From the IMG/VR virus record IMGVR_UViG_3300046028_000962, positions 1-38,187 of that record: DNA of 38,187 nt. One strand, 5' to 3'. A program made the translations under genes and the position numbers. The notes beneath the pieces are model-generated. The model was not told the origin of the DNA. It saw only the letters and a program-made list of their open reading frames with translations, and made no database searches. Of the stretch, positions 13,896-20,166 are shown one piece after another (positions within the stretch are counted from its first letter, which is position 1; each line of letters opens with the position of its first letter). The stretch is from a virus.

Positions 13896-14613
13896 CAGTG
13901 CGCTCTGGATTCGCAGCACGGTTTCTTTCTCTGGCAGCGCAGTCGGCTGCAACGCTGGCAAACGCCGCAGCCATGCCAGACCCCGCTCCACCTTTTCCTC
14001 GCTGAGTGTTTCCAAATTTCCGCGCATTGCCGAGCCAGGTGCGCCAAGCTGCGTCCCAGTCGCGGAAGCGGTTTTGCTTGGAGCGGTGGAAGTTTCCGAA
14101 TCGATCTGCTTCATCTTCAATCTCCTGCTGTGAGAAACCGCGATCTAGCGCGTCTTGAACATTCTTGTCATTTGGAATCCACCCATCGGGCAGATCAATC
14201 TCAGGCTTGCGTTGCTTCGGTGCTTTTGCACCCAATACTTCTTCTGGTTTACTATCTGTGTTTACAACTGGTATAGGTTTGCCCTCAGTGGCCAATTCAT
14301 TTGCCTTGGCGGGCAAATGGGATGGGCTTGCAGGGCAAAACCACTTGGTTCTGTCATAAGCAGATTTATTGTATGACCCAGACAAGATCATGCCATCAGC
14401 CTCAAGGCGTTCCAGCGATGTCCTGATCTGCTTAAGCGTCATGTATGGGAAAAGTTCAGACCATGCCCGGACGCTGTTATAGGTCCAATGATGGCCATCA
14501 TGCTGGTTGTGCCCGTTGGCTGCGTTCTTAGCGCACCACCAAACGATGTTTTGATAAAGCACAGCGGCATGGACGCCAACGCGCTTTGCTATGTCTGGAT
14601 CGAAACTGTGCAT
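13861..14613 (-). CDS. Replication initiation protein, winged helix plus DnaT-like C-terminus
   Basis: 250 residues with an ideal AAGGAG seven bases before ATG 14613. The N-terminal domain (about 1-95) is a winged helix of the phage replication type: FDPDIAKRVGVHAAVLYQNI, then the YMTLKQIRTSLERLEADGMI wing. A linker with Lys/Pro follows, then NFHRSKQNRFRDWDAAWRTW (about 174-193), the W/H pattern of DnaT-like C-terminal domains that load helicase. It should act at the phage origin. The structured 188-bp gap directly upstream is a candidate origin or regulatory RNA. Confidence 0.8.
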   Translation of the reverse strand: MHSFDPDIAKRVGVHAAVLYQNIVWWCAKNAANGHNQHDGHHWTYNSVRAWSELFPYMTLKQIRTSLERLEADGMILSGSYNKSAYDRTKWFCPASPSHLPAKANELATEGKPIPVVNTDSKPEEVLGAKAPKQRKPEIDLPDGWIPNDKNVQDALDRGFSQQEIEDEADRFGNFHRSKQNRFRDWDAAWRTWLGNARKFGNTQRGKGGAGSGMAAAFASVAADCAARERNRAANPERTDDISLWGVDLS

Positions 14614-14639
14614 CTTGGCACTCCTTGGGTTGTGGAGTT

Positions 14640-14771
14640 GCCAATCGCGGTGTAAACCACGATCAGCACATCCGGTTCATGTGCTTGCCGATCTCAGCGG
14701 ACTTCTCCCCCGCTGCGGCTTACTTAGGGCAGGTTGAACGTTTCCGCGTTCCCTGCCCATTTCTTTTTTTA
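14640..14771 (+). ncRNA. Candidate plus-strand small RNA ending in an intrinsic terminator, or structured origin
   Basis: The 188-bp gap 14614-14801 holds three hairpins: AGCACAT/ATGTGCT (14665-14671 with 14679-14685), CAGCGG/CCGCTG (14695-14700 with 14710-14715), and a long one with GGGCAGG plus GAACG pairing with CGTTC plus CCTGCCC (14727-14758). The last is followed by ATTTCTTTTTTTA, a strong plus-strand terminator. No plus-strand protein gene lies near. TTGTGG (14630) and TAAACC (14653), 17 bp apart, could be a weak promoter starting at about 14665. The alternative is a hairpin-rich replication origin or leader of the replication gene. Confidence 0.35.
14727..14771 (+). terminator. Orphan intrinsic terminator on the plus strand
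   Basis: A 12-bp stem with a 2-base bulge (14727-14740 with 14747-14758) and a six-base loop precedes a T-rich tract. Orientation is clear because the other strand has no U-run after the stem. No known plus-strand gene ends here. Confidence 0.7.
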
Positions 14772-14801
14772 TACCCGTTCCAAGATCAAATAAAGCGTTT
14801 T

Positions 14802-15158
14802 TTATGTCACCCGCAGATTTAATCCCATCGCAATGGCGACCGCATAGCGCACCTCAAAGTCACGAGTCCACATCCCCTTGGCATCCTCAAGCACCTCTAC
14901 GCCATCTTCGATGTAGGCAAAGTCCACTGTCAGCCGCATCTTGCGCCCTGTGCGGGTGTACATAGGTCTGTACTGACCGATGAGGTCGATCTTAACCTGT
15001 CGGCGCAGATCGGTGATCTCCCCTGCGCGTTCCAAAAGCTGCAATTCCATGTAGCGCTGGGCTTCCTTCTTGCTGTCGAACGTGACCTCGCCGACCTGCG
15101 TTTTTTTGGCGCCATACTTGTTGCGGGTCTTGCGGGCAAGGCTGGGTTGGATTTTCAT
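14802..15158 (-). CDS. DUF1064-type nuclease-like protein
   Basis: 118 residues: NKYGAKKTQVGEVTFDSKKE (13-32), EAQRYMELQLLERAGEITDL (about 32-51), then DFAYIEDGVEVLEDAKGMWT (79-98). This is the DUF1064 layout, considered a restriction-endonuclease-like fold with the E/D-x-K core (VLEDAKG) present; related phage proteins are proposed to process recombination junctions. The ATGA overlap with the XRE gene fixes the junction. It lies at the start of the leftward replication transcript. Confidence 0.8.
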   Translation of the reverse strand: MKIQPSLARKTRNKYGAKKTQVGEVTFDSKKEAQRYMELQLLERAGEITDLRRQVKIDLIGQYRPMYTRTGRKMRLTVDFAYIEDGVEVLEDAKGMWTRDFEVRYAVAIAMGLNLRVT

Positions 15159-15355
15159 TGCCAGCCATCCGATGCAACAGCGCGGTTGGTCGCGAACTCC
15201 ACAAACTTGCGTGACAGGCGATCGGGCACAACCGCGCCAGACAACCAGCGCGAAAGCTGCGATGCGCTAACCCCAAGCATTGCAGCAAACTCTTTCTTTT
15301 TCATTTTTTCGGCCTTGATGTGCTGGGCCAGAGCGATGCGTGATGTGTTTTCCAT
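15155..15355 (-). CDS. XRE-family repressor/Cro-like regulator
   Basis: 66 residues, ATG 15355 with AAGGTGG upstream. A short helix-turn-helix protein: MKKKEFAAMLGVSASQLSRW (18-37) is a classic Cro/XRE recognition region. It lacks a dimerisation or cleavage domain, so it is Cro-sized and not CI-sized. Its gene faces the plus-strand recombination operon across a 108-bp gap containing an inverted repeat, the normal position for a switch regulator. Without an integrase in the window, a role in early-late timing is more likely than lysogeny control, though not proven. Confidence 0.85.
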   Translation of the reverse strand: MENTSRIALAQHIKAEKMKKKEFAAMLGVSASQLSRWLSGAVVPDRLSRKFVEFATNRAVASDGWQ

Positions 15356-15463
15356 AGATCCACCTTACATAAAGTTGCGCCTGATGCAAATAGTTGTTTA
15401 CATCGACGAACAAGATCGTTAGACCATTGTTAGACGGACAACGCAAGAATGGGAGAAAAGACC
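15356..15463. promoter_or_regulatory. Divergent regulatory region with operator-like inverted repeat
   Basis: TTGCGCCTGATGCAA (15375-15389) lies seven bases before TTTACA (15397-15402) on the plus strand; TTAGAC about 16 bp later is a weak -10. GTTAGAC is repeated directly at 15418-15424 and 15429-15435. The repeat matches that at 13488-13502 in half-sites and spacing. A sound GGGAG ribosome site then precedes ATG 15464. Confidence 0.5.
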
Positions 15464-15688
15464 ATGCAAGCATACTACAAGGGTGAAGAAATCAAGGTGC
15501 GCTTTGTCGCAGAAAGCGTTCTCACAGACTTCGGTGTGCCGAGTTCGCCGACATGGGATGAAGTCGACATGAACACGATTGAGGTTGATCAGCTGTTCAT
15601 TCTGGACACGCCGTTCGACATCAAAGAATTGCCGCAAGCGTTGCAGGACGCAATCCTGTCTCTTTGGAACGAAGTGGAGTTTTACTAA
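15464..15688 (+). CDS. Small acidic phage protein, first gene of recombination operon
   Basis: 74 residues from ATG 15464, chosen because the earlier in-frame ATG (15449) overlaps the GGGAG ribosome site. MQAYYKGEEIKVRFVAESVL suggests a small beta barrel; the C-terminal half is acidic and helical (ELPQALQDAILSLWNEVEFY). Acidic first-operon proteins in phages are often host-takeover or DNA-mimic factors, but no specific family was recognised. Confidence 0.75.
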   Translation: MQAYYKGEEIKVRFVAESVLTDFGVPSSPTWDEVDMNTIEVDQLFILDTPFDIKELPQALQDAILSLWNEVEFY

Positions 15689-15780
15689 TGCGCGAATGGA
15701 TCGAAGACGCAGTTGGGGCTGTGATGCTCTTTGCAATGGCCTATGGCCTGTTCTTCTTGGGTTATGGATTGGGGTTCTGA
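15688..15780 (+). CDS. 30-residue single-span membrane peptide
   Basis: ATG at 15688 overlaps the upstream stop (TAATG). The product starts MREWIEDAVGAVMLFAMAYG and ends FFLGYGLGF: a short acidic head and one hydrophobic helix of about 20 residues. The stop at 15778-15780 is one base before the ERF start. The perfect fit between two genes supports translation. Function unknown. Confidence 0.65.
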   Translation: MREWIEDAVGAVMLFAMAYGLFFLGYGLGF

Positions 15781-15781
15781 A

Positions 15782-16381
15782 ATGACCGAACACAAAAACA
15801 TCTACATGGCTTTGTGCGCAGCACAGGCTGGCATGGGCAAGGTTGTGAAAGGCGCAACCAACCCCGCGTTTAAATCCAAGTATGCGGATCTGGCCGATGT
15901 GGTTTCCGTTGCTGTGCCTGCCTTAAACGAGCAAGGCATTGCGATGTTTCACTATATGGTGCGGGATGAACAGGGCGCGGTGATGCGCACGACCTTGGTG
16001 CATGGCGCAAGCGGCACTGAGATTTCCTGTGACGTTCCCCTGATCATCAACAAGAATGATATGCAGGGGATGAAGTCTGCCACGACCTATGCCAAGCGGA
16101 TCGGCCTTGAGAGCCTCACAGGCATTGCCCCAGAAGATGACGATGGCAACGCAGCTGCGAAAGCCGCGCCCAAGGCCGAGGCGATCCGCTTGATCGGCGC
16201 AGAGCAGTTTCAGGAAATCAACGAACTGATCTTTGACACCGAAACCGACGAAGTGAAGTTCTGCACTTACTGGAAGGTGAAGACGCTCGAAGACCTGACC
16301 GAGAAGCAAGGCATCGACGCAATCGCCATGCTCAAGAAAAAAGCAGCACAAGCGGGGGTGGCAAATGGAACAGCGCAGTGA
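15782..16381 (+). CDS. ERF-family single-strand annealing recombinase
   Basis: 199 residues from ATG 15782, one base after the membrane peptide stop. The ERF signature reads AAQAGMGKVVKGATNPAFKS (14-33), KYADLADVVSVAVPALNEQG (34-53) and MQGMKSATTYAKRIGLESL in the middle (about 95-113). ERF proteins anneal complementary single strands in phage recombination and genome circularisation. The C-terminal third (about 135-199) is a variable tail with a helical coil. It overlaps the exonuclease gene by 17 bp, a classic annealase-exonuclease pair. Confidence 0.93.
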   Translation: MTEHKNIYMALCAAQAGMGKVVKGATNPAFKSKYADLADVVSVAVPALNEQGIAMFHYMVRDEQGAVMRTTLVHGASGTEISCDVPLIINKNDMQGMKSATTYAKRIGLESLTGIAPEDDDGNAAAKAAPKAEAIRLIGAEQFQEINELIFDTETDEVKFCTYWKVKTLEDLTEKQGIDAIAMLKKKAAQAGVANGTAQ

Positions 16382-16979
16382 AGAATGGTTCGCAGCGCGG
16401 TTGGGATGTGTCACAGCATCCCGCACTGCCGATGTGATGGCGACCACAAAGACGGGTTACAGCGCCAGCCGGGCTAACTACATGGCCCAGCTTATCACCG
16501 AACGTCTCACGCAGACGCCCACAGAGGGCTTTTCTAGCCCCGCCATGCAGTGGGGAACGGATACGGAGCCACAGGCCCGCATGGCCTACGAGTTGATGAC
16601 AGGCGAGGCTGTGGTGGAGACAGGCTTCATTCCACACCCGACCATCGCGGGCTTCGGCGCATCACCTGACGGGCTGGTTGGGTCTGATGGGCTGATCGAA
16701 ATCAAATGCCCAAACTCTGCCACCCACATCGAGACGCTTCTGGATGGCAAGGTTCCATCCAAATACATGATCCAGATGCAAGTGCAGATGATGTGCTGCG
16801 GGCGGGAATGGTGCGATTTCGTCAGCTTCGATCCGCGAATGCCGGGCGATATGAATTTCTGGATGCAGAGGGTCTTTGCTGATCCTGTCATGCAAGAAAA
16901 CATTATGGCCGAGGTAATCAAGTTCTTGGGCGATCTGGACATGAAACTCCAGCAGCTGCGGGAGAAGTTCAATGCTTGA
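16365..16979 (+). CDS. YqaJ-family recombination exonuclease
   Basis: 204 residues, lambda-exonuclease fold: QRSEEWFAARLGCVTASRTA (3-22) at the start, AMQWGTDTEPQARMAYELMT (59-78), then the catalytic GASPDGLVG (about 98-106) and IEIKCP (about 111-116, the E-x-K). HIETLLDGKVPSKYMIQMQV follows. It degrades one strand at duplex ends and feeds the ERF annealase. All active-site elements are present and length is typical. Confidence 0.93.
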   Translation: MEQRSEEWFAARLGCVTASRTADVMATTKTGYSASRANYMAQLITERLTQTPTEGFSSPAMQWGTDTEPQARMAYELMTGEAVVETGFIPHPTIAGFGASPDGLVGSDGLIEIKCPNSATHIETLLDGKVPSKYMIQMQVQMMCCGREWCDFVSFDPRMPGDMNFWMQRVFADPVMQENIMAEVIKFLGDLDMKLQQLREKFNA

Positions 16980-17148
16980 TCGGAAGCTAATCGTTAAGAC
17001 CTTTTACCGCCTTGAAGAAGAAGCGGGCGGCATATGGCATGCCGTAGCATCGTTGACGATGGACAAGGTGGCGAAGGAACTGGACATACCCCGCGATGAG
17101 GTCAGCGAAGTGATGGTTTCATACTGGACAAATCAGGGCGCAGGCTGA
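16972..17148 (+). CDS. Small helix-turn-helix-like protein
   Basis: 58 residues from ATG 16972, inside the end of the exonuclease gene (8-bp overlap), ending in TGATG shared with ninB. MLDRKLIVKTFYRLEEEAGG opens it; SLTMDKVAKELDIPRDEVSE is a clear helix-turn-helix. Too short for a full repressor, it may be a small DNA-binding accessory protein of the recombination operon. Confidence 0.7.
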   Translation: MLDRKLIVKTFYRLEEEAGGIWHAVASLTMDKVAKELDIPRDEVSEVMVSYWTNQGAG

Positions 17149-17534
17149 TGCCATACAAGGTCCGCCTTACAGGCCCACGGCAGCGCCTCTATGCCCACCA
17201 GCTTATAGACGCAGCGCCAGATTATTCGACAGTGACAATCGCGGGCGGTGATCGGACCTTGGAGCAAAACGACAAGATGTGGGCCATGCTGACCGATGTG
17301 GCAATGGCCCGCCCAGAAGGCCGCAGATGGACGCCTGAGACTTGGAAATGCGCCTTCCTGCATTCTCTAGGCCATCAGGTGGCATTCGCAGAAGGCTTGG
17401 ATGGATCAGGTCCATTTCCGCTAGGGTTCAGGTCTTCAAAACTGACCAAGCCGCAGATGTCTGACCTGATTGAAACGATATATGAATATGGCGCACGACA
17501 TGGTGTCGTGTGGTCTGAAAAGGAGAGCAAATGA
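17148..17534 (+). CDS. ninB: NinB-like recombination protein
   Basis: 128 residues with the NinB pattern: DRTLEQNDKMWAMLTDVAMA (35-54), WTPETWKCAFLH (about 61-72), SSKLTKPQMSDLIETIYEYG and a final HGVVW. In lambda NinB (Orf) binds single-stranded DNA and SSB and can replace RecFOR functions. It follows the ERF and YqaJ genes and completes a lambda-Red-like set. It shares ATGA with the following gene. Confidence 0.88.
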   Translation: MPYKVRLTGPRQRLYAHQLIDAAPDYSTVTIAGGDRTLEQNDKMWAMLTDVAMARPEGRRWTPETWKCAFLHSLGHQVAFAEGLDGSGPFPLGFRSSKLTKPQMSDLIETIYEYGARHGVVWSEKESK

Positions 17535-17791
17535 AACCAAGACTAAACGCCACGAGGTGGCAAGCGCTCAAAGATATTGAGCAATATGGGCAAGAAGTCT
17601 TCACATCAATTCACAGCAATGTTCATGGCGCAGCGCTTTACAGCCTTGAACTAGTCGGATGGGCTGAACGTGTAGATGCTCCAGATGACAGCCCATTTTT
17701 TACGGTTGAAACTGTGGGCAACCATTGGCGATTGACTGACGAAGGCAAAGCCGTGCTCAAAGCTCTTCCAACAACCAAACCGAGGAACTGA
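17531..17791 (+). CDS. Small winged-helix-like protein, unknown
   Basis: 86 residues. NATRWQALKDIEQYGQEVFT and LELVGWAERVDAPDDSPFFT followed by HWRLTDEGKAVLKAL resemble a winged-helix fold with the typical final LTDEGKAVL helix. Likely a DNA-binding accessory factor. Start overlaps ninB by 4 bp. Confidence 0.65.
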   Translation: MKPRLNATRWQALKDIEQYGQEVFTSIHSNVHGAALYSLELVGWAERVDAPDDSPFFTVETVGNHWRLTDEGKAVLKALPTTKPRN

Positions 17792-17792
17792 C

Positions 17793-18023
17793 ATGCAAGA
17801 CATCAACCAAGAACTGCTTCAGATTGTGGAACGCATCGAAGCGCAGAATGCAACAATCTTAGACGAAACTGAGGTGAGAAAAACAATCTATGCCGATGCC
17901 AAATCATCAGGCTTTGATGTGAAAGTTTTACGCAAGGTCGTGGCGCTGCGGAAGAAACGCGCTGATGAAGTAGCTGAAGAAGAAGCCATTGAAATGACGT
18001 ATCGCGCAGCGTTGGGGATGTAA
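17793..18023 (+). CDS. GapR-like DUF2312 nucleoid protein
   Basis: 76 residues: QELLQIVERIEAQNATILDE (6-25), then IYADAKSSGFDVKVLRKVVA (32-51), LRKKRADEVAEEEAIEMTYR and ALGM at the end. This is the DUF2312/GapR layout, restricted largely to alphaproteobacteria; Caulobacter GapR binds overtwisted, AT-rich DNA ahead of replication forks and aids topoisomerases. The cellular protein usually has similar size. A phage copy in the recombination operon may stabilise replicating DNA or compete with host GapR. Confidence 0.85.
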   Translation: MQDINQELLQIVERIEAQNATILDETEVRKTIYADAKSSGFDVKVLRKVVALRKKRADEVAEEEAIEMTYRAALGM

Positions 18024-18025
18024 TC

Positions 18026-18217
18026 ATGCACTGGATACTCAAGCCGTTTATGAGAACCGCCGCCTATGCCCAACTGCCGCCGCTGTATGAAGAAAAAGAC
18101 CGCATCGAAGCGGAAATAGCACGGGCAAAAAAGTCAAAGGCAAGGGTTGCTCACCTTTATGAAATGGCGCAGAAAAACAATGTGCAATGCTTGAAGTGGG
18201 AAAGATGGCTGACCTAG
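18026..18217 (+). CDS. Small basic coiled protein, unknown
   Basis: 63 residues. A short hydrophobic N-terminus (MHWILKPFMRTAAYAQLPPL) leads to a charged helix (YEEKDRIEAEIARAKKSKAR). It overlaps the HNH gene start by 13 bp. No family. Confidence 0.55.
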   Translation: MHWILKPFMRTAAYAQLPPLYEEKDRIEAEIARAKKSKARVAHLYEMAQKNNVQCLKWERWLT

Positions 18218-18525
18218 GACAACGCGGCCCACTGGGTCAGAAGAAACCCAAGGCCGAACGTGGGACAGCTAAGGCGCGGGCGCACATTGCCCGCGTCAAA
18301 CAACTGCCTTGCGTCATCTGCTTGAAGCACGGGCCAAGTGATGCCCACCATGTGATCTGCGGGCGCTACGGGTCTGCCAAGGCCAGCGACATGGATGTGA
18401 TACCACTTTGCAGGGCGCACCATCAAGACGGCCTAGATGCGATCCACAACGGGAAAGCATCGTGGGTGGAGAAATACGGCGAAGACCACAAATATTTGCC
18501 GTTGATCGAACAGTGGTTGAAGTAA
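18205..18525 (+). CDS. HNH nuclease, DUF968/Ref-like
   Basis: 106 residues from ATG 18205. A basic N-terminus rich in Lys/Pro (QKKPKAERGTAKARAHIARV) is followed by LPCVICLKHGPSDAHHVICG (about 36-55), with a CxxC pair and the His pair, then MDVIPLCRAHHQDGLDAIHN (about 63-82), the second metal site. This resembles Ref/DUF968 proteins; P1 Ref is a RecA-dependent nuclease. The place at the end of a recombination operon fits. It ends at a bidirectional hairpin. Confidence 0.8.
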   Translation: MADLGQRGPLGQKKPKAERGTAKARAHIARVKQLPCVICLKHGPSDAHHVICGRYGSAKASDMDVIPLCRAHHQDGLDAIHNGKASWVEKYGEDHKYLPLIEQWLK

Positions 18526-18539
18526 TGCAAACGCATTAC
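18522..18539. terminator. Bidirectional hairpin between convergent genes
   Basis: GTAATGC (18522-18528) and GCATTAC (18533-18539) form a perfect 7-bp stem around AAAC, and the arms contain the TAA stops of both the plus-strand HNH gene and the minus-strand phosphoesterase. The following T-content is weak, so efficiency is uncertain. Confidence 0.6.
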
Positions 18540-19675
18540 CCTATTCTGTCAATTGGGTCTAATGCCCGAAGCACTAGGCCGTCTGCTTTATGAAATGTCA
18601 TGGATTGCAAGGCGCGTCTGCCGCCGTAACCCATACTAGCCGCATAGGCGTCTGGGGGGCAAAATGCGCGAAGGCTTTCATGTCGCAAGGGGCCAATGTC
18701 CTTGGCCTGATCGTGGTGTATATGGCCCGTCAGGTAATGCCGATGGCGTGTGTCTGACCAGAATGGGCAAACATCCGACAGATACATCGCCATCTGCTGC
18801 GGTTTGCTTTTATCGCCGTGATGAGCAAAAATGGCGCACTTGCCCCACTGCATCATAAACAAATCGCGGGGGTTCTTCTCAATCGTAACCCGTGGCTCGT
18901 CCCGATAGCGTTCGGCCAAAGCGAAGTTAAGCGTCATGCTGGAATGTGGATCGTGGTTGCCCCGCAGCACGCGCACATGAATGCGGGCGTGTTTCTGCAA
19001 GAGACGCAAAATCGTCTCAGCGATAATTGCTATACCGACATCAAGCACCTTCCAAAACCGCCCGTCAACATCGAGTTTGTGGCGGTTTGCTGGTGTTTCG
19101 GCGAGAGTGTCATCGCTGTGAAAGTAATCCCCGCCGATAATTAATATCGCTTGCTCGGCGGCAGGCGTAAGCGCAAGCACCTTGGCAAAAGCGTGCCTCA
19201 TGTCTTTGGCCGCGTGGTCAAGGTCATAATCCTGCGATCCAGTTTCGCGGCCCCACGCCATCATCCCAACGTGGGCGTCCATGAGCGGATAGACAGCGCA
19301 CAGATCGGCCATCACGCTTTCAGAGGCCACCACAGGCTCGGCAGGCACCATGCCTTCCAGCGCCTCGCGTATGCGCTCTGCAACGGCTTCTGGCGGTTCG
19401 GCTTCGGGCCGGAGCATAAGCGAATAGCCAATCTCGCCATCCTTCGGCGGAATCTTGGCCCACGCCAACGCGGGAACCATGCGCGTGCCAATGGCTTCCA
19501 TGCCATTTTTGATCGCTGGGTCCAAACGATAATCTGTTCGAGCATCTGCCGTCATTCCGGCGCGGTCTAGCAGACGCTTAAAGCCGCGCTCTTCAAGGCA
19601 CATTTCCCGCGCTGCTTTAGCCACGCTGCCTGTGCGCTTAAAGGCTGCAACGGCTTCTGCCTGTTTGGGCGTCAC
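18536..19675 (-). CDS. Metallophosphoesterase with N-terminal helix-turn-helix
   Basis: 379 residues. The N-terminus (about 1-40) is a helix-turn-helix (TGSVAKAAREM). The calcineurin-like core begins around residue 128: DAHVG, GGDYFHSDD, RGNHDPHS, AHHGDKSK and TGHIHHD give all five metal-binding motifs. Members cut phosphodiesters; phage copies are often near lysis or replication genes and may act on nucleic acid. The start is GTG 19675 (GTGA overlap with the spanin stop). The combination with a DNA-binding N-terminus suggests a DNA-directed enzyme. Complete motifs make activity likely; substrate unknown. Confidence 0.88.
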   Translation of the reverse strand: MTPKQAEAVAAFKRTGSVAKAAREMCLEERGFKRLLDRAGMTADARTDYRLDPAIKNGMEAIGTRMVPALAWAKIPPKDGEIGYSLMLRPEAEPPEAVAERIREALEGMVPAEPVVASESVMADLCAVYPLMDAHVGMMAWGRETGSQDYDLDHAAKDMRHAFAKVLALTPAAEQAILIIGGDYFHSDDTLAETPANRHKLDVDGRFWKVLDVGIAIIAETILRLLQKHARIHVRVLRGNHDPHSSMTLNFALAERYRDEPRVTIEKNPRDLFMMQWGKCAIFAHHGDKSKPQQMAMYLSDVCPFWSDTRHRHYLTGHIHHDQAKDIGPLRHESLRAFCPPDAYAASMGYGGRRALQSMTFHKADGLVLRALDPIDRIG

Positions 19676-19890
19676 TTGCTACACCCAGCGTCGATCTGTT
19701 GGATCAGTAACGCGCCCGTGACCAGCGAAAGCGGCCCACCATCCGCCGCCAGTGACGCCGCATGGTTCGTCCTGCTTTGGATCGTGCCATCGCAGATTGC
19801 GTTAGTGCTTGGCGCGGTCGCGCAAGAAATCAGCAGCAGCAGCGGCATCAGTAGGACCAACATTGTCGATCCGTTTGGAAGTTTCGGCAT
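19672..19890 (-). CDS. Rz1-like outer-membrane spanin lipoprotein
   Basis: 72 residues from ATG 19890. MPKLPNGSTMLVLLMPLLLL is a signal peptide and LLISC a lipobox, predicting a lipoprotein with mature N-terminus at Cys. The remaining part is small and hydrophilic. The gene starts inside the Rz-like gene in another frame (89-bp overlap), the nested spanin architecture of lambda. Together they would fuse inner and outer membranes in the last step of lysis of a Gram-negative host. Confidence 0.75.
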   Translation of the reverse strand: MPKLPNGSTMLVLLMPLLLLISCATAPSTNAICDGTIQSRTNHAASLAADGGPLSLVTGALLIQQIDAGCSK

Positions 19891-20002
19891 AGGCTTGCAA
19901 CTCCTCAATCTTGGCTGCGTCTCTGCCAGCCTTCTTGCCGCCAAACCAAGCCGCTAGAAGAACCAGCACAGGCTTCAGGAGAGAGGCAAGGAAGGCGCTC
20001 AT
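19802..20002 (-). CDS. Rz-like inner-membrane spanin
   Basis: 66 residues from ATG 20002. MSAFLASLLKPVLVLLAAWF is an N-terminal membrane anchor, followed by a charged helix (GKKAGRDAAKIEELQAYAET) and an Asp/Ala-rich end. This matches an i-spanin but is short for the family (lambda Rz is about 153). It overlaps the holin stop (ATGA) and the lipoprotein gene. The overlapping position supports the role more than the sequence alone. Confidence 0.7.
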   Translation of the reverse strand: MSAFLASLLKPVLVLLAAWFGGKKAGRDAAKIEELQAYAETSKRIDNVGPTDAAAAADFLRDRAKH

Positions 20003-20166
20003 GCTTTGCGCTTGGTGATGACTGACCAAACCGCAACGATGATCGTAGCAGCCGCGCCACCGACTGTGGTGGCCGTTTCGCTGTCAATAAGACCCTTGCC
20101 GACCAGATAGCCGCCGAGAGCCGCTGCAAGTGCGCGGGCGATGCCGCCGATTTCCGTTGCCGTCAT
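19999..20166 (-). CDS. Holin, Pam3-gp28-like
   Basis: 55 residues from ATG 20166. The protein begins MTATEIGGIARALAAALGGY, continues LVGKGLIDSETATTVGGAAA and ends in a hydrophobic helix (TIIVAVWSVI) followed by KRKA. The GGYLVGKGLID...TIGGA pattern is that of the Pam3-gp28 putative holin family. Two short hydrophobic segments and a basic tail fit a holin that permits endolysin release. It shares ATGA with both neighbours. Confidence 0.75.
   Translation of the reverse strand: MTATEIGGIARALAAALGGYLVGKGLIDSETATTVGGAAATIIVAVWSVITKRKA

Noticed and set aside
13896-14120. Extended form of the 13509-13895 protein
   Set aside because: It would overlap the replication gene by 260 bp, and the replication frame there (ending with DDISLWGVDLS) fits the family better.
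14640-14770. tRNA gene in the structured gap
   Set aside because: No cloverleaf, T-loop consensus or acceptor stem can be drawn; the last hairpin has a terminator T-run.
15155-19675. Lysogeny module
   Set aside because: Only a Cro-sized XRE protein is present. No integrase, excisionase, CI-like protein with a cleavage domain or att-like site was seen in the window, so a temperate lifestyle cannot be claimed, though the gene could lie outside.
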